Positions 8,553 to 16,690 of a DNA stretch of 64,000 nt are shown piece by piece. The DNA is from Treponema sp. Its GTDB lineage: Bacteria; Spirochaetota; Spirochaetia; Treponematales; Treponemataceae. Position 1 is the first letter of the stretch. Every line of letters begins with the position of its first letter. The translations under genes and the position numbers were made by a program. Location: positions 62,001 to 126,000 of the forward strand of contig JAFUDX010000002.1 of NCBI GenBank assembly GCA_017464425.1, given 5' to 3'. A model generated the notes under the pieces. The model saw only the letters and a program-made list of their open reading frames with translations. It was not told the origin of the DNA and ran no database searches.

Positions 8553-8693
8553 TTACGCATTATAGGTGAGCGTTTGACTTCCAGAGCGGACACGAGAAAA
8601 ATAAAAATAGCCATAATAAGAGTAAGCCTTCGTAAAACCGAAACTCTGGCTAGAGAAGCATTTTTCTGTCGCATAAGAAGTGTTGCGATTCAT
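8553..8693 (-). CDS. Putative Tyr/Phe leader peptide controlling aroF
   Basis: A 46-codon frame from ATG 8693 to TAA 8553 contains the run YSYYGYFYF (codons 24-32, positions 8598-8624): five Tyr and two Phe in nine residues. The run lies between CCAGAG (8644-8649) and CTCTGG (8581-8586), which can pair. The second arm continues as TGGAAGTC (8576-8583), which can instead pair with GACTTCCA (8516-8523), the 5' arm of the terminator. This is the geometry of a ribosome-mediated attenuator. The ATG falls at the predicted transcription start of a TTGACA promoter. A 48-codon frame in another register (8674-8528) with a hydrophobic centre is the main alternative. Confidence 0.65.
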   Translation of the reverse strand: MNRNTSYATEKCFSSQSFGFTKAYSYYGYFYFSRVRSGSQTLTYNA

Positions 8694-8700
8694 GAGAATA

Positions 8701-8729
8701 TTTTTATTCTTTTTGCATGAACTTGTCAA
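8701..8729 (-). promoter_or_regulatory. Promoter of the aroF leader
   Basis: On the minus strand a perfect TTGACA (plus coordinates 8724-8729), a 17-nt spacer and TAAAAA (8701-8706). Seven nt separate the -10 from the leader-peptide ATG, so that ORF would be translated from the very 5' end. Confidence 0.65.
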
Positions 8730-8844
8730 GTTCTGCGCGAATATTTTGCAAAAAATTATTGCCAGCACTATTTTATTTCTTCACACTGTTCAATTTTTGT
8801 GAAATTTGGTAAACTATTCCCACTTTTTTTAACGAGGCAATTTC

Positions 8845-11385
8845 ATGTACCCATTTCAGAACATCGAACCAAAATGGCAGAAATATTGGAGCGAGCACAA
8901 GACTTTCCGTGCTACCGAAGACGAATCAATTCCAAAAGAAAAACGACGCTATATCCTTGACATGTTCCCTTATCCGAGCGGGGCGGGCTTGCATGTGGGG
9001 CATCCAGAAGGCTACACGGCGACGGACATTTATTCGCGCTATTTGCGCATGAACGGCTACAATGTCTTGCACCCGATGGGCTACGACGCATTCGGCTTGC
9101 CGGCAGAAAACTACGCGATTAAAACAGGAACGCACCCAGCCACCACCACTTACGAGAACATCGCCCACTTCACCGAGCAGATTAAGGCACTCGGCTTCTC
9201 TTACGATTGGGATCGTCAGGTCATCACTTGCGGTCCTGACTACTACAAGTGGACTCAGTGGATTTTTCTCCAGCTTTTCAAAAAGGGCTTGGCGTATGAG
9301 GCACAAACGCCGATTAACTGGTGTCCGAATTGTCTCACGGGCCTGGCAAACGAAGAAGTCAAAGAAGGTCACTGCGACCGATGCGGTGCAACCGTTACGC
9401 ACAAAGTCATCCGTCAGTGGATTTTAAAAATCACCGCATATGCAGACCGCTTGCTTTCCGATTTGGAAGGCTTGGACTGGCCTGAGAGCGTCAAAGCAAT
9501 GCAGCGAAACTGGATTGGTCGCTCTGAGGGCGCGGAAGTGAACTTCACCGTTGCCGACAAGGATGGAAAACCGACTGAACAGAAACTCACCGTGTACACC
9601 ACGAGATGCGACACGCTCTTTGGCGCGACTTACATGGTCATCTCGCCTGAGCACAAATTGGTAAAAACGCTCACCACACCTGAGCAAAAAGAAGCCGTCG
9701 AAACATATGTCGAAGAAGCTGCAAAAAAATCTGACCTTGAACGCACCGACCTTGCAAAAGACAAAACGGGCGTATTCAGCGGAAGCTACGCAATCAATCC
9801 CGTGAACGGAAAACTGATTCCAATATGGATTGCGGATTATGTTCTCATTTCATACGGCACGGGCGCGATTATGGCAGTTCCGGCTCACGACACGCGCGAC
9901 TGGGATTTTGCGAAAAAATTCAATCTCCCGATTATCGAAGTCTTGAAGAGCGAAGTCGATGTGCAAAAACAGGCATGGACAGAAGACGGAATTCATGTCA
10001 ATTCAGAATTCTTGGACGGACTCAACAAAAAAGACGCAATCGCAAAAATGCTCGAATTTTTGGGCGAAAAAGGAATCGGCAAAAAAGCCGTGAACTACAA
10101 GCTCCGCGACTGGGTTTTCAGCCGCCAGCGATACTGGGGCGAGCCAATTCCGCTCGTTCACTGCCCCGACTGTGGCATCGTTCCCATTCCAGAAGAAGAG
10201 CTTCCGCTTGAACTCCCTGCGGTCAAAACCTATCAGCCGACGGGAACAGGAGAAAGTCCATTGGCAGGAATCGACTCATGGGTGAACTGCAAGTGCCCCA
10301 AGTGCGGAAAACCTGCCCGCCGCGAAACGAACACCATGCCTCAGTGGGCGGGAAGCTGCTGGTACTATCTTCGCTACATCGACCCGCAGAACACCCTCGC
10401 ATTCGCCGACAAAGCAAAGGAAAGCTACTGGATGCCGGTCGATTTGTATGTGGGCGGCGCGGAACATGCGGTTCTTCATCTTCTTTACGCGCGATTCTGG
10501 CACAAAGTCCTTTATGATTTGGGCGTAGTCTCAACAAAAGAGCCGTTCCAGCGGCTCATCAATCAGGGCATGATTACAAGCTTTGCCTTCCAGCGCAAAA
10601 ACAAGTCGCTCGTGGCGGTTGATGCGGTCGAAGAAAAAGACGGCAAATTCTACTCAAAAGAAGACGGCGAAGAATTGGAGCGTGTCATCGCGAAGATGTC
10701 AAAATCGCTCAAAAATGTCGTGAATCCCGACGAAATGATTAAAAGCTACGGCGCGGACAGCGTGCGCATGTACGAAATGTTCATGGGACCGCTCACCGTT
10801 TCAAAACCGTGGAACACGCAGGGCTTAATCGGCGTAAACCGCTTCCTCGACAAAATCTGGAATTTGAGCGAAAAGCCGCTCACCGACATTGACATCAGAG
10901 GAAAACTCGAAAAAAACTTGGCTTCACTCCGAAAAACCTACGCAAAGACGGTCAAAAAAGTAAGCGAAGACACGGCAAACCTCGACTTCAATGTCGCAAT
11001 CAGCCAGATGATGATTTTCGTGAACGAAGCAAGCAAATTCGATTCTCTTCCGCGCGAAATGTGGGAAGGATTCGTGCTTTTGCTCGCTCCCTACGCTCCG
11101 CACTTGGGCGAAGAATTGTGGGAAAAACTCGGTCACAAAGAAAGCTGCGCCTACGCAAAATGGCCTGAATTCAGCGAAGAGTTCTGCAAGGACGACACCA
11201 AAGAATTCCCTGTCATGATTAACGGAAAGCTCCGCGCCAAATTTGAAGCCGCTGCCGACAGCGACAACGCAACGCTCGAAGCAATGGCAAAAGAAACCGA
11301 AGGCTTCAAAAAATTCACCGAAGGAAAGACGGTCGCAAAAATAATTGTCGTTCCGGGTAAACTCGTCAATGTTGTTGTCAAATAA
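8845..11385 (+). CDS. leuS: Leucyl-tRNA synthetase
   Basis: 846 residues, a normal bacterial LeuRS length. It charges tRNA-Leu. The Rossmann fold carries the HIGH-type motif in [16 protein letters not shown] (about residues 44-59) and the KMSKS loop ([10 protein letters not shown], about 617). The CP1 editing domain lies between (about 225-420) with its T-rich [18 protein letters not shown]. The anticodon-binding helices and a short C-terminal domain follow. A GAGG Shine-Dalgarno precedes ATG 8845 and TAAACT at 8811-8816 is a plausible -10. It is divergent from the aroF leader. Confidence 0.97.
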   Translation: MYPFQNIEPKWQKYWSEHKTFRATEDESIPKEKRRYILDMFPYPSGAGLHVGHPEGYTATDIYSRYLRMNGYNVLHPMGYDAFGLPAENYAIKTGTHPATTTYENIAHFTEQIKALGFSYDWDRQVITCGPDYYKWTQWIFLQLFKKGLAYEAQTPINWCPNCLTGLANEEVKEGHCDRCGATVTHKVIRQWILKITAYADRLLSDLEGLDWPESVKAMQRNWIGRSEGAEVNFTVADKDGKPTEQKLTVYTTRCDTLFGATYMVISPEHKLVKTLTTPEQKEAVETYVEEAAKKSDLERTDLAKDKTGVFSGSYAINPVNGKLIPIWIADYVLISYGTGAIMAVPAHDTRDWDFAKKFNLPIIEVLKSEVDVQKQAWTEDGIHVNSEFLDGLNKKDAIAKMLEFLGEKGIGKKAVNYKLRDWVFSRQRYWGEPIPLVHCPDCGIVPIPEEELPLELPAVKTYQPTGTGESPLAGIDSWVNCKCPKCGKPARRETNTMPQWAGSCWYYLRYIDPQNTLAFADKAKESYWMPVDLYVGGAEHAVLHLLYARFWHKVLYDLGVVSTKEPFQRLINQGMITSFAFQRKNKSLVAVDAVEEKDGKFYSKEDGEELERVIAKMSKSLKNVVNPDEMIKSYGADSVRMYEMFMGPLTVSKPWNTQGLIGVNRFLDKIWNLSEKPLTDIDIRGKLEKNLASLRKTYAKTVKKVSEDTANLDFNVAISQMMIFVNEASKFDSLPREMWEGFVLLLAPYAPHLGEELWEKLGHKESCAYAKWPEFSEEFCKDDTKEFPVMINGKLRAKFEAAADSDNATLEAMAKETEGFKKFTEGKTVAKIIVVPGKLVNVVVK

Positions 11386-11388
11386 ATA

Positions 11389-11433
11389 GACGCGGATAAA
11401 CGCAGATTCACGCGGATAGATTTTCACAGATTA
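11389..11433. repeat. Intergenic repeat of the CGCGGATAAACGC type
   Basis: ACGCGGATAAACGCAGATTC then ACGCGGATAGATTTTCACAG directly after leuS. Tandem CGCGGATnAACGC blocks like this occur between genes in many unrelated bacteria. Confidence 0.5.
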
Positions 11434-11434
11434 T

Positions 11435-11486
11435 AAAAAAACACCCCAGTCAAATTGCATGAGCAATACGGCTGGGGTGTTTTTAT
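11435..11486. terminator. Bidirectional intrinsic terminator
   Basis: ACACCCCAG (11441-11449) pairs with CTGGGGTGT (11472-11480), with an inner ATTGC/GCAAT stem. It is flanked by A6 upstream and T4AT4 downstream, so it can end both leuS (+) and the SDR gene (-). Confidence 0.85.
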
Positions 11487-11507
11487 TTTGCATGAAAACG
11501 CAATTTT

Positions 11508-12320
11508 TTATGAAGGCTGTTTTCCGATGTAAGCGAGAATACCGCCGTCAACATACAAGATGTGACCGTTTACGGCATTTGAAGCGTCTGAAGCCAAGAA
11601 TACTGCAGGGCCTGCAAGTTCCTCTGGGTCGAGCCAGCGTCCAGCCGGAGTTTTTGCGCAGATGAACTGATCGAACGGATGGCGTGAGCCGTCAGCCTGC
11701 TTTTCGCGGAGCGGAGCGGTCTGCGGGGTAGCAATGTAGCCAGGTCCGATACCGTTACACTGAATGTTCTGTCCGCCGTATTCTGAACAGATGTTGCGAG
11801 TGAGCATTTTGAGACCGCCCTTTGCAGCTGCATAAGCAGAAACTGTTTCGCGACCAAGCTCAGACATCATTGAACAAATGTTGATGATTTTTCCGTGACC
11901 TTTCTTAATCATTGAAGGAAGAACTGCCTTTGAAACGATGAACGGAGCGTTCAAGTCGACATCGATAACCTGGCGGAATTCTTCTGCTTTCATTTCAATC
12001 ATCGGGATTCGTTTGATGATACCAGCGTTGTTTACGAGAATGTCAACAACACCAACATCTTTTTCGATTTTTTTGACTGTTTCCTGAACAGCAGCTTCGT
12101 CTGTAACATCGCAGATGTATCCATGAACATCTTTGATACCAGCTTCTGCATAATTCTTTAAACCGTTATCAAGTTGTTCCTGACCGCGGTCATTGAAAAC
12201 GATTTTTGCACCAGCCGCAGCGAATGCTTTTGCAATTGCGAAACCAATGCCGTAAGAAGCACCTGTTACCCAAGCAACTTTTCCTGTAAGGTCAAAATCC
12301 TTCATTTTGAATTCTGCCAT
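11508..12320 (-). CDS. Gluconate 5-dehydrogenase-like short-chain dehydrogenase
   Basis: 270 residues of classical SDR fold: TGASYGIG cofactor loop, NNAG, catalytic Ser (INICSMMSELG), and Y-x3-K in SAYAAAKGG. The string INICSMMSELGRETVSAYAAAKGGLK and the ending VNGHILYVDGG match gluconate 5-dehydrogenase (IdnO/Gno type) better than KduD. That enzyme interconverts gluconate and 5-ketogluconate; a role with 5-keto sugar acids derived from pectin is an inference from the pectinases nearby. GGAGG lies 8 nt before the ATG. A perfect inverted repeat overlaps its promoter. It terminates at the shared terminator with leuS. Confidence 0.82.
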   Translation of the reverse strand: MAEFKMKDFDLTGKVAWVTGASYGIGFAIAKAFAAAGAKIVFNDRGQEQLDNGLKNYAEAGIKDVHGYICDVTDEAAVQETVKKIEKDVGVVDILVNNAGIIKRIPMIEMKAEEFRQVIDVDLNAPFIVSKAVLPSMIKKGHGKIINICSMMSELGRETVSAYAAAKGGLKMLTRNICSEYGGQNIQCNGIGPGYIATPQTAPLREKQADGSRHPFDQFICAKTPAGRWLDPEELAGPAVFLASDASNAVNGHILYVDGGILAYIGKQPS

Positions 12321-12344
12321 TTTGTTCCTCCAAAAATATATTTT

Positions 12345-12368
12345 ATTGTTTAAAGGATATTAAACAAT
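12345..12368 (-). promoter_or_regulatory. Inverted-repeat operator overlapping the SDR promoter
   Basis: ATTGTTTAA (12345-12353) and TTAAACAAT (12360-12368) form a perfect 9-bp inverted repeat around 6 nt. On the minus strand the arms overlap a TTGTTT / 16 nt / TAAAAT promoter for the gene at 11508. The repressor is unknown. Confidence 0.55.
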
Positions 12369-12385
12369 TGCTTTAAGGTCAATAA

Positions 12386-13843
12386 CTAGTTTTCAATCTC
12401 GTTCTGCAACATGCTGATTTCTGAATTAAGCCGCATGAATTCCTGCAAATTCTGCTGAACCAAAACGCATTTGTTCTGGAAGCCTTCTGGGAACACGGTA
12501 AAACTTTGGGATGCGCTTGCCATTGCTCCCTGACCGTTCTGAAGGTCGCTCAAGCAGACATCTTTTTCGTTTCTGAGTGAGGTCATGATTTCGTTGTCGT
12601 TTTGAATTGAGACAACAAAATTTGAAAGCATCGTGCTCGTATCGTGAATAAAACTTTCGAGGACGGCTTCCATTTGATCGAGCGAAGCATTTGCCGCATT
12701 GATAAGATTGTCCATATCGGTAACAGAATCTTGAACCGATTTGATTGCGTCGTTTTTTGAGACTTCGATTTGCTGCAAAATTCGTACATGATGCAGACGG
12801 CTCATTACGGGGCGAAGGTTTTCAAAGACGGAATAGATTGACTTTGCTTTTGTCGTAATGCTTTGGCAGGTCGCCTGCAAGTCTTTTTGAACCATGTGAT
12901 ATTTGTTAAATTCGCCAGAAATAATCTGGAATTTCTGAATGATAGAATTGAGCTGCTTTTCGATGTTGTCATTGCCGAACGCATGATTATTGAGGAATCG
13001 TGACTCAAAATCCATGCGCGTGCCATCGGATTTGTCGAGAATTTCAATGACTTCGCTCCAGTTTGAGGCAAATGTCTGGCAAATTCGTGAAACTGATGAA
13101 GAAACATCTGCAACTTTTGAATGGAGCTGAGTGCTTACGCTAGGCTCAGTAAGGAGCATTGCAATTTCTCGCAATGTGGAAGTGACTTTGCTCAAATTCT
13201 GAATTGAATCGCGAGTGCGTTCAATAGGCACATAAATGCTCGTACATTCGCGTTCCAAATCTGACATGCTTGGTGAGATACTTGAAACAAGGCGATTCAT
13301 TTCGGCGGTGCATTCGTTATCCTTTGCCGCGATTGATTTTTGTGCATCAAGAATGCCAGAGAAGATTGATTTGAGCGTGTTGATGTCGTCAAGAAGTTCT
13401 GTTTCTTCGGCAGAAAGTTTGTCAGAATAAAGGAACATGTCTTTTGAAAGCCGCTGAAGATTCTCAGTGATTTTGCTGAATGCCAATCCCTTTTCGCCTG
13501 ATTTGACCGAAATGACCATTGCATTGAGCGCGATAAGCTCCATTTGCTCAGAATCTTCTTTTATTTCGGCAATCATTTTATCGAGCGAATTTAAATCACG
13601 AATTTTTTCGTTGAGTTTTTCAAAGACTGGATTGTATTTTTCGCCGAAAGTGGCAAGGTTTGCGCTGCTTTTTGAAGAAGAAATTGATGTTGAGAGCGTG
13701 GAGATGGTAGACTGAAGCTCATAGAAAGCCGTGTGTGTGTTTCGCGTTAAAAGATCTGGAAAGAGAGAGGAAAGCTGATTTGAAATAGATTCAGATTTTT
13801 GGATAATAGAATTGATTTGAGAAAGAGCCGTAGAAACACTCAT
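12386..13843 (-). CDS. Soluble methyl-accepting-protein-like coiled-coil protein
   Basis: 485 residues, almost entirely helical with heptad patterns, and no membrane segment or signal peptide. A segment near residues 105-135 (LIALNAMVISVKSGEKGLAFSKITENLQRLS) is clearly related to the hairpin tip of chemoreceptors (IALNAAIEAARAGE...GFAVVADEVRKLAE), but the Glu/Arg positions that contact CheA/CheW are altered. I infer a cytoplasmic, degenerate MCP-like protein; whether it takes part in chemotaxis is unknown. GGGGA precedes the ATG. It lies 65 nt upstream of the SDR gene's promoter. Confidence 0.65.
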   Translation of the reverse strand: MSVSTALSQINSIIQKSESISNQLSSLFPDLLTRNTHTAFYELQSTISTLSTSISSSKSSANLATFGEKYNPVFEKLNEKIRDLNSLDKMIAEIKEDSEQMELIALNAMVISVKSGEKGLAFSKITENLQRLSKDMFLYSDKLSAEETELLDDINTLKSIFSGILDAQKSIAAKDNECTAEMNRLVSSISPSMSDLERECTSIYVPIERTRDSIQNLSKVTSTLREIAMLLTEPSVSTQLHSKVADVSSSVSRICQTFASNWSEVIEILDKSDGTRMDFESRFLNNHAFGNDNIEKQLNSIIQKFQIISGEFNKYHMVQKDLQATCQSITTKAKSIYSVFENLRPVMSRLHHVRILQQIEVSKNDAIKSVQDSVTDMDNLINAANASLDQMEAVLESFIHDTSTMLSNFVVSIQNDNEIMTSLRNEKDVCLSDLQNGQGAMASASQSFTVFPEGFQNKCVLVQQNLQEFMRLNSEISMLQNEIEN

Positions 13844-13983
13844 TTTTATCCCCGAAAATAAAATAATATTGCGAAATAAAAGTATAACCTAAAATCCGAA
13901 ATTTTACAAGTTATCTGCCGCATTGAAAAATTGCAAAAAGTCGTTTTTTCGGATAAAATAGAGATAAAATCTAGGAAACCTAC

Positions 13984-14784
13984 ATGCTCACACTTTCAAA
14001 TATATCAATTGTTTTTAATGCAAACACTCCTGACGAAAATCGCGCGCTTAAAAATATAAATCTCGAAATCAACAAAGGCGATTTTATCACGGTAATCGGG
14101 TCAAATGGGGCAGGGAAGTCAACGCTTTACAACATAATTGCAGGCACTTTAAAGCCCACGACGGGCACTATTCTGCTTAAAGAAGACGAAAATTCTCTTG
14201 CAAAAAATATTATGAATGATGCTGAATACAAACGAGCACGCTATATCGGCAGAATTTTCCAGAATCCGCTTTTGGGAACGGCAGGTAAAATGAGCCTTGA
14301 AGACAACATGATGATTTGCTACAAAAAAGGCTTTAAAGGCTTAAAAATTTCCCTCAACAATAAAATGCGGCAGTTTTTCCGTGAGCAGCTGGAAGTGCTG
14401 AATATGGGGCTTGAAAATCGACTCGGCGACAATGTTGAGCAGTTTTCTGGCGGGCAGCGGCAAGCACTTACGCTTCTGATGGCGGTAATGAGCAAGCCAA
14501 GCCTTCTTCTGCTGGATGAACATACGGCGGCTTTGGATCCCACAAATGCAGAAATCGTCATGAATCTTACCAAAAAATTTGCGCAGGATTACAACCTTAC
14601 GGTAATGATGGTCACCCATAACATGCAGCATGCGCTTGATTTTGGAAACCGCTTGATTATGATGAACAAAGGCGAAATAATCAGCGACATTCAAAACGAA
14701 GACAAGCAAAATCTTACGATGGATTCAATCGTTGACCTCTTCAAAAAAATCAAAGTAAACAACGACAATGTTTTGTTGAATTAG
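13984..14784 (+). CDS. ABC transporter ATP-binding protein (amino-acid/TrpXYZ-type), orphan
   Basis: 266 residues with all ABC motifs: Walker A GSNGAGKST (about 40-48), Q-loop FQNP, signature FSGGQRQ, Walker B LLLLDEHTAALD and switch MMVTHN. The overall sequence resembles the ATPase that normally sits with an ABC_sub_bind binding protein and a permease (putative Trp/Tyr or similar uptake). Neither partner is next to it, so they must be elsewhere or lost. AGGAAA and TAAAAT boxes precede it. The next gene starts 9 nt downstream, so it is probably co-transcribed with pepF. Confidence 0.82.
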   Translation: MLTLSNISIVFNANTPDENRALKNINLEINKGDFITVIGSNGAGKSTLYNIIAGTLKPTTGTILLKEDENSLAKNIMNDAEYKRARYIGRIFQNPLLGTAGKMSLEDNMMICYKKGFKGLKISLNNKMRQFFREQLEVLNMGLENRLGDNVEQFSGGQRQALTLLMAVMSKPSLLLLDEHTAALDPTNAEIVMNLTKKFAQDYNLTVMMVTHNMQHALDFGNRLIMMNKGEIISDIQNEDKQNLTMDSIVDLFKKIKVNNDNVLLN

Positions 14785-14793
14785 GAGACTTGT

Positions 14794-16683
14794 ATGGCTG
14801 ATACACCTCGTTGGAATTTAGATTCATTTTTTTCGTCAATCGATTCACCCGAATACAAGAACGTGCTTGCGGAATTTACGGCGGGCATGGAAAATTTGGA
14901 GTCGCTTTTGGAATCGGCTCGCACATTTATAAAATCTGCGGGGGAAAATTTTGATTTTCCCGTGTGGCTCAAAGGATTTTTGGAAGCGGACGAGGCGGTT
15001 TCTTCGCTCGGAGGAACGCTCAACGCCTACGCATACATCATTTATTCCGTTGACACCACGAACACCGCGTTTTTGAACAACATCACCGAAGTTGACAATC
15101 TCATGCTCCGCTATAAGCAGATTGATTTGGGATTCAAGTCGGTTCTGCTTGCGAATAGCGGTCGGCTCGAAGATTTTTACACACGATTTCCCGAATTTAC
15201 GGAATATCGTTATATTTTAAACGAAACATTGGAAGAAACAAAGCATCAGATGTCGGCAGCTGAAGAAAATCTCGCGGGCGAATTGCAGCAGACGGGCGGT
15301 GACGCGTGGGACAGATTGCACGAGCAGCTGATTTCAAATCTCAAAGACGAAGAGACGGGAAAGACTTTCAACGAATTACGCAATGATGCGTATTCAGCGG
15401 ATGCAAAAACACGCAAATTTGCGTATCAAAAAGAAATCGCGCTTTTAAAGCAGAATGAAATTGCGTTCGCGGCGTGTCTCGCCAATCTCAAAGGCGAAAC
15501 CCTCGCGCTCAACCGCCGCCGAAAATGGCAGAAGCCACTTGACCGCTCGCTTGCCTCTGCCCGATTAACGCAAAAAACACTCGATGCTTTAATCAATGCG
15601 ATTGAAGAAAGCCTTCCGATGTGGCGAGAGTATTTCAAGTTGAAGGCGGATTTTCTCCACAAAAACGGCTTGACGGAAAGCACGGACAAAAGCGCGCTCG
15701 CGTTCTATGATTTATTTGCGCCGATGAATGCAAAGACGGTGGTTGAGCCTGTCGAAACCACCACAAATGGTCATTTGCTAGTTGCTACGCAACCGCATAA
15801 ACTCAATGACCATTCTCTTCTCTCCCGCACATGGACATTCGACGAGGCCCGCGATTATATCATCGAGCGGTACAATTCATTTTCGCCCGACATGGGCGCG
15901 TTTGCCAAAAAAGCCTTTGCCGAAAACTGGATTGACGCGGAAGTCCGCGCGGGAAAGGTGGGTGGCGCGTACGACGAGGATTTTCCGCTCGGTCATCAGA
16001 GCCGCATCATGACGAATTTCACGGGCGCGTTCAGCGACATCATCACGCTCGCGCACGAACTCGGTCACGCGTATCATTTTTCGTGCATGAAAGAAAAGCC
16101 TGCCGCGTTCTTCGCGTACCCGATGACGCTTGCCGAAACCGCCTCGACTTTCGCCGAAACCATCGTCAAGCAGGACATGATTGCAAAATGCACGGAAACC
16201 GAGAAAATTCAGATTCTTGACTTGGATTTGCAGGATGTGAGCCAAGTGTTGGTCGATATTTTGTGCCGATTCTACTTTGAAAAGAGCGTGTTTGAGGAGC
16301 GCGAAAAAGGCGAACTGAACGCAAGCGATTTCTGCCGCCTCATGCGTGACGCGCAAGAAAAATCCTACGGAAGCGGCTTGAACAGCGAGCGGCACGAATA
16401 CATGTGGGCAGTGAAGTCGCACTATTATTCCACGGGCTTGGATTTCTACAATTTCCCCTACGCGTTCGGTCAGCTTTTTGCCGCAGGATTGTATGCCCGC
16501 TACCAAAAAGAAGGCGCGTCTTTCGCCAAAACCTACGCCGAATTGCTTTCAAACACAGGCAGCATGAGTTGTGAAGATTTGTGCAAAAAAGCAGGATTCG
16601 ACATCACGAAGAAAGATTTCTGGCAGAGCGGGATTGAGATGTATGCGAAAGAAATTGCGGAGTTGAAAACGATTTGCGGATAA
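14794..16683 (+). CDS. pepF: Oligoendopeptidase F, M3B family, with an in-frame repeat insertion
   Basis: 629 residues. Zinc metallopeptidase that degrades short peptides in the cytoplasm. The zinc motif is HELGHAYHF (about residue 421), with a downstream Glu in PMTLAETASTFAE. The N-terminal helical domain and C-terminal YARY-type lid are present. Residues about 315-342 (VVEPVETTTNGHLLVATQPH and on) are foreign to the family: they interrupt the usual FYDLFAP...TWTFDEA transition and are encoded by a palindromic repeat also found upstream of aroF. The frame stays open, so the protein is probably still made. GGAG Shine-Dalgarno. Confidence 0.92.
   Translation: MADTPRWNLDSFFSSIDSPEYKNVLAEFTAGMENLESLLESARTFIKSAGENFDFPVWLKGFLEADEAVSSLGGTLNAYAYIIYSVDTTNTAFLNNITEVDNLMLRYKQIDLGFKSVLLANSGRLEDFYTRFPEFTEYRYILNETLEETKHQMSAAEENLAGELQQTGGDAWDRLHEQLISNLKDEETGKTFNELRNDAYSADAKTRKFAYQKEIALLKQNEIAFAACLANLKGETLALNRRRKWQKPLDRSLASARLTQKTLDALINAIEESLPMWREYFKLKADFLHKNGLTESTDKSALAFYDLFAPMNAKTVVEPVETTTNGHLLVATQPHKLNDHSLLSRTWTFDEARDYIIERYNSFSPDMGAFAKKAFAENWIDAEVRAGKVGGAYDEDFPLGHQSRIMTNFTGAFSDIITLAHELGHAYHFSCMKEKPAAFFAYPMTLAETASTFAETIVKQDMIAKCTETEKIQILDLDLQDVSQVLVDILCRFYFEKSVFEEREKGELNASDFCRLMRDAQEKSYGSGLNSERHEYMWAVKSHYYSTGLDFYNFPYAFGQLFAAGLYARYQKEGASFAKTYAELLSNTGSMSCEDLCKKAGFDITKKDFWQSGIEMYAKEIAELKTICG
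15738..15826. repeat. Palindromic repeat inserted within pepF, copy B
   Basis: GGTGGTTGAGCCTGTCGAAA then CCACC, followed by AATGGTCATT (15766-15775) and its inverted partner AATGACCATT near the end. It shares GGTGGT-GAGC-TGTCGAAACCAC and TCAATGACCA with 8432-8474. The length is a multiple of three in effect, since the reading frame continues. Confidence 0.65.
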
Positions 16684-16690
16684 ACGGATT

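Noticed and set aside
8528..8674. 48-codon ORF with a hydrophobic centre (LTLIMAIFIFLVSALEV) overlapping the aroF leader in another frame
   Set aside because: No Shine-Dalgarno, and its ATG is 19 nt inside the predicted transcript, whereas the Tyr-rich frame starts at the predicted +1. Kept as the main alternative to the leader peptide.
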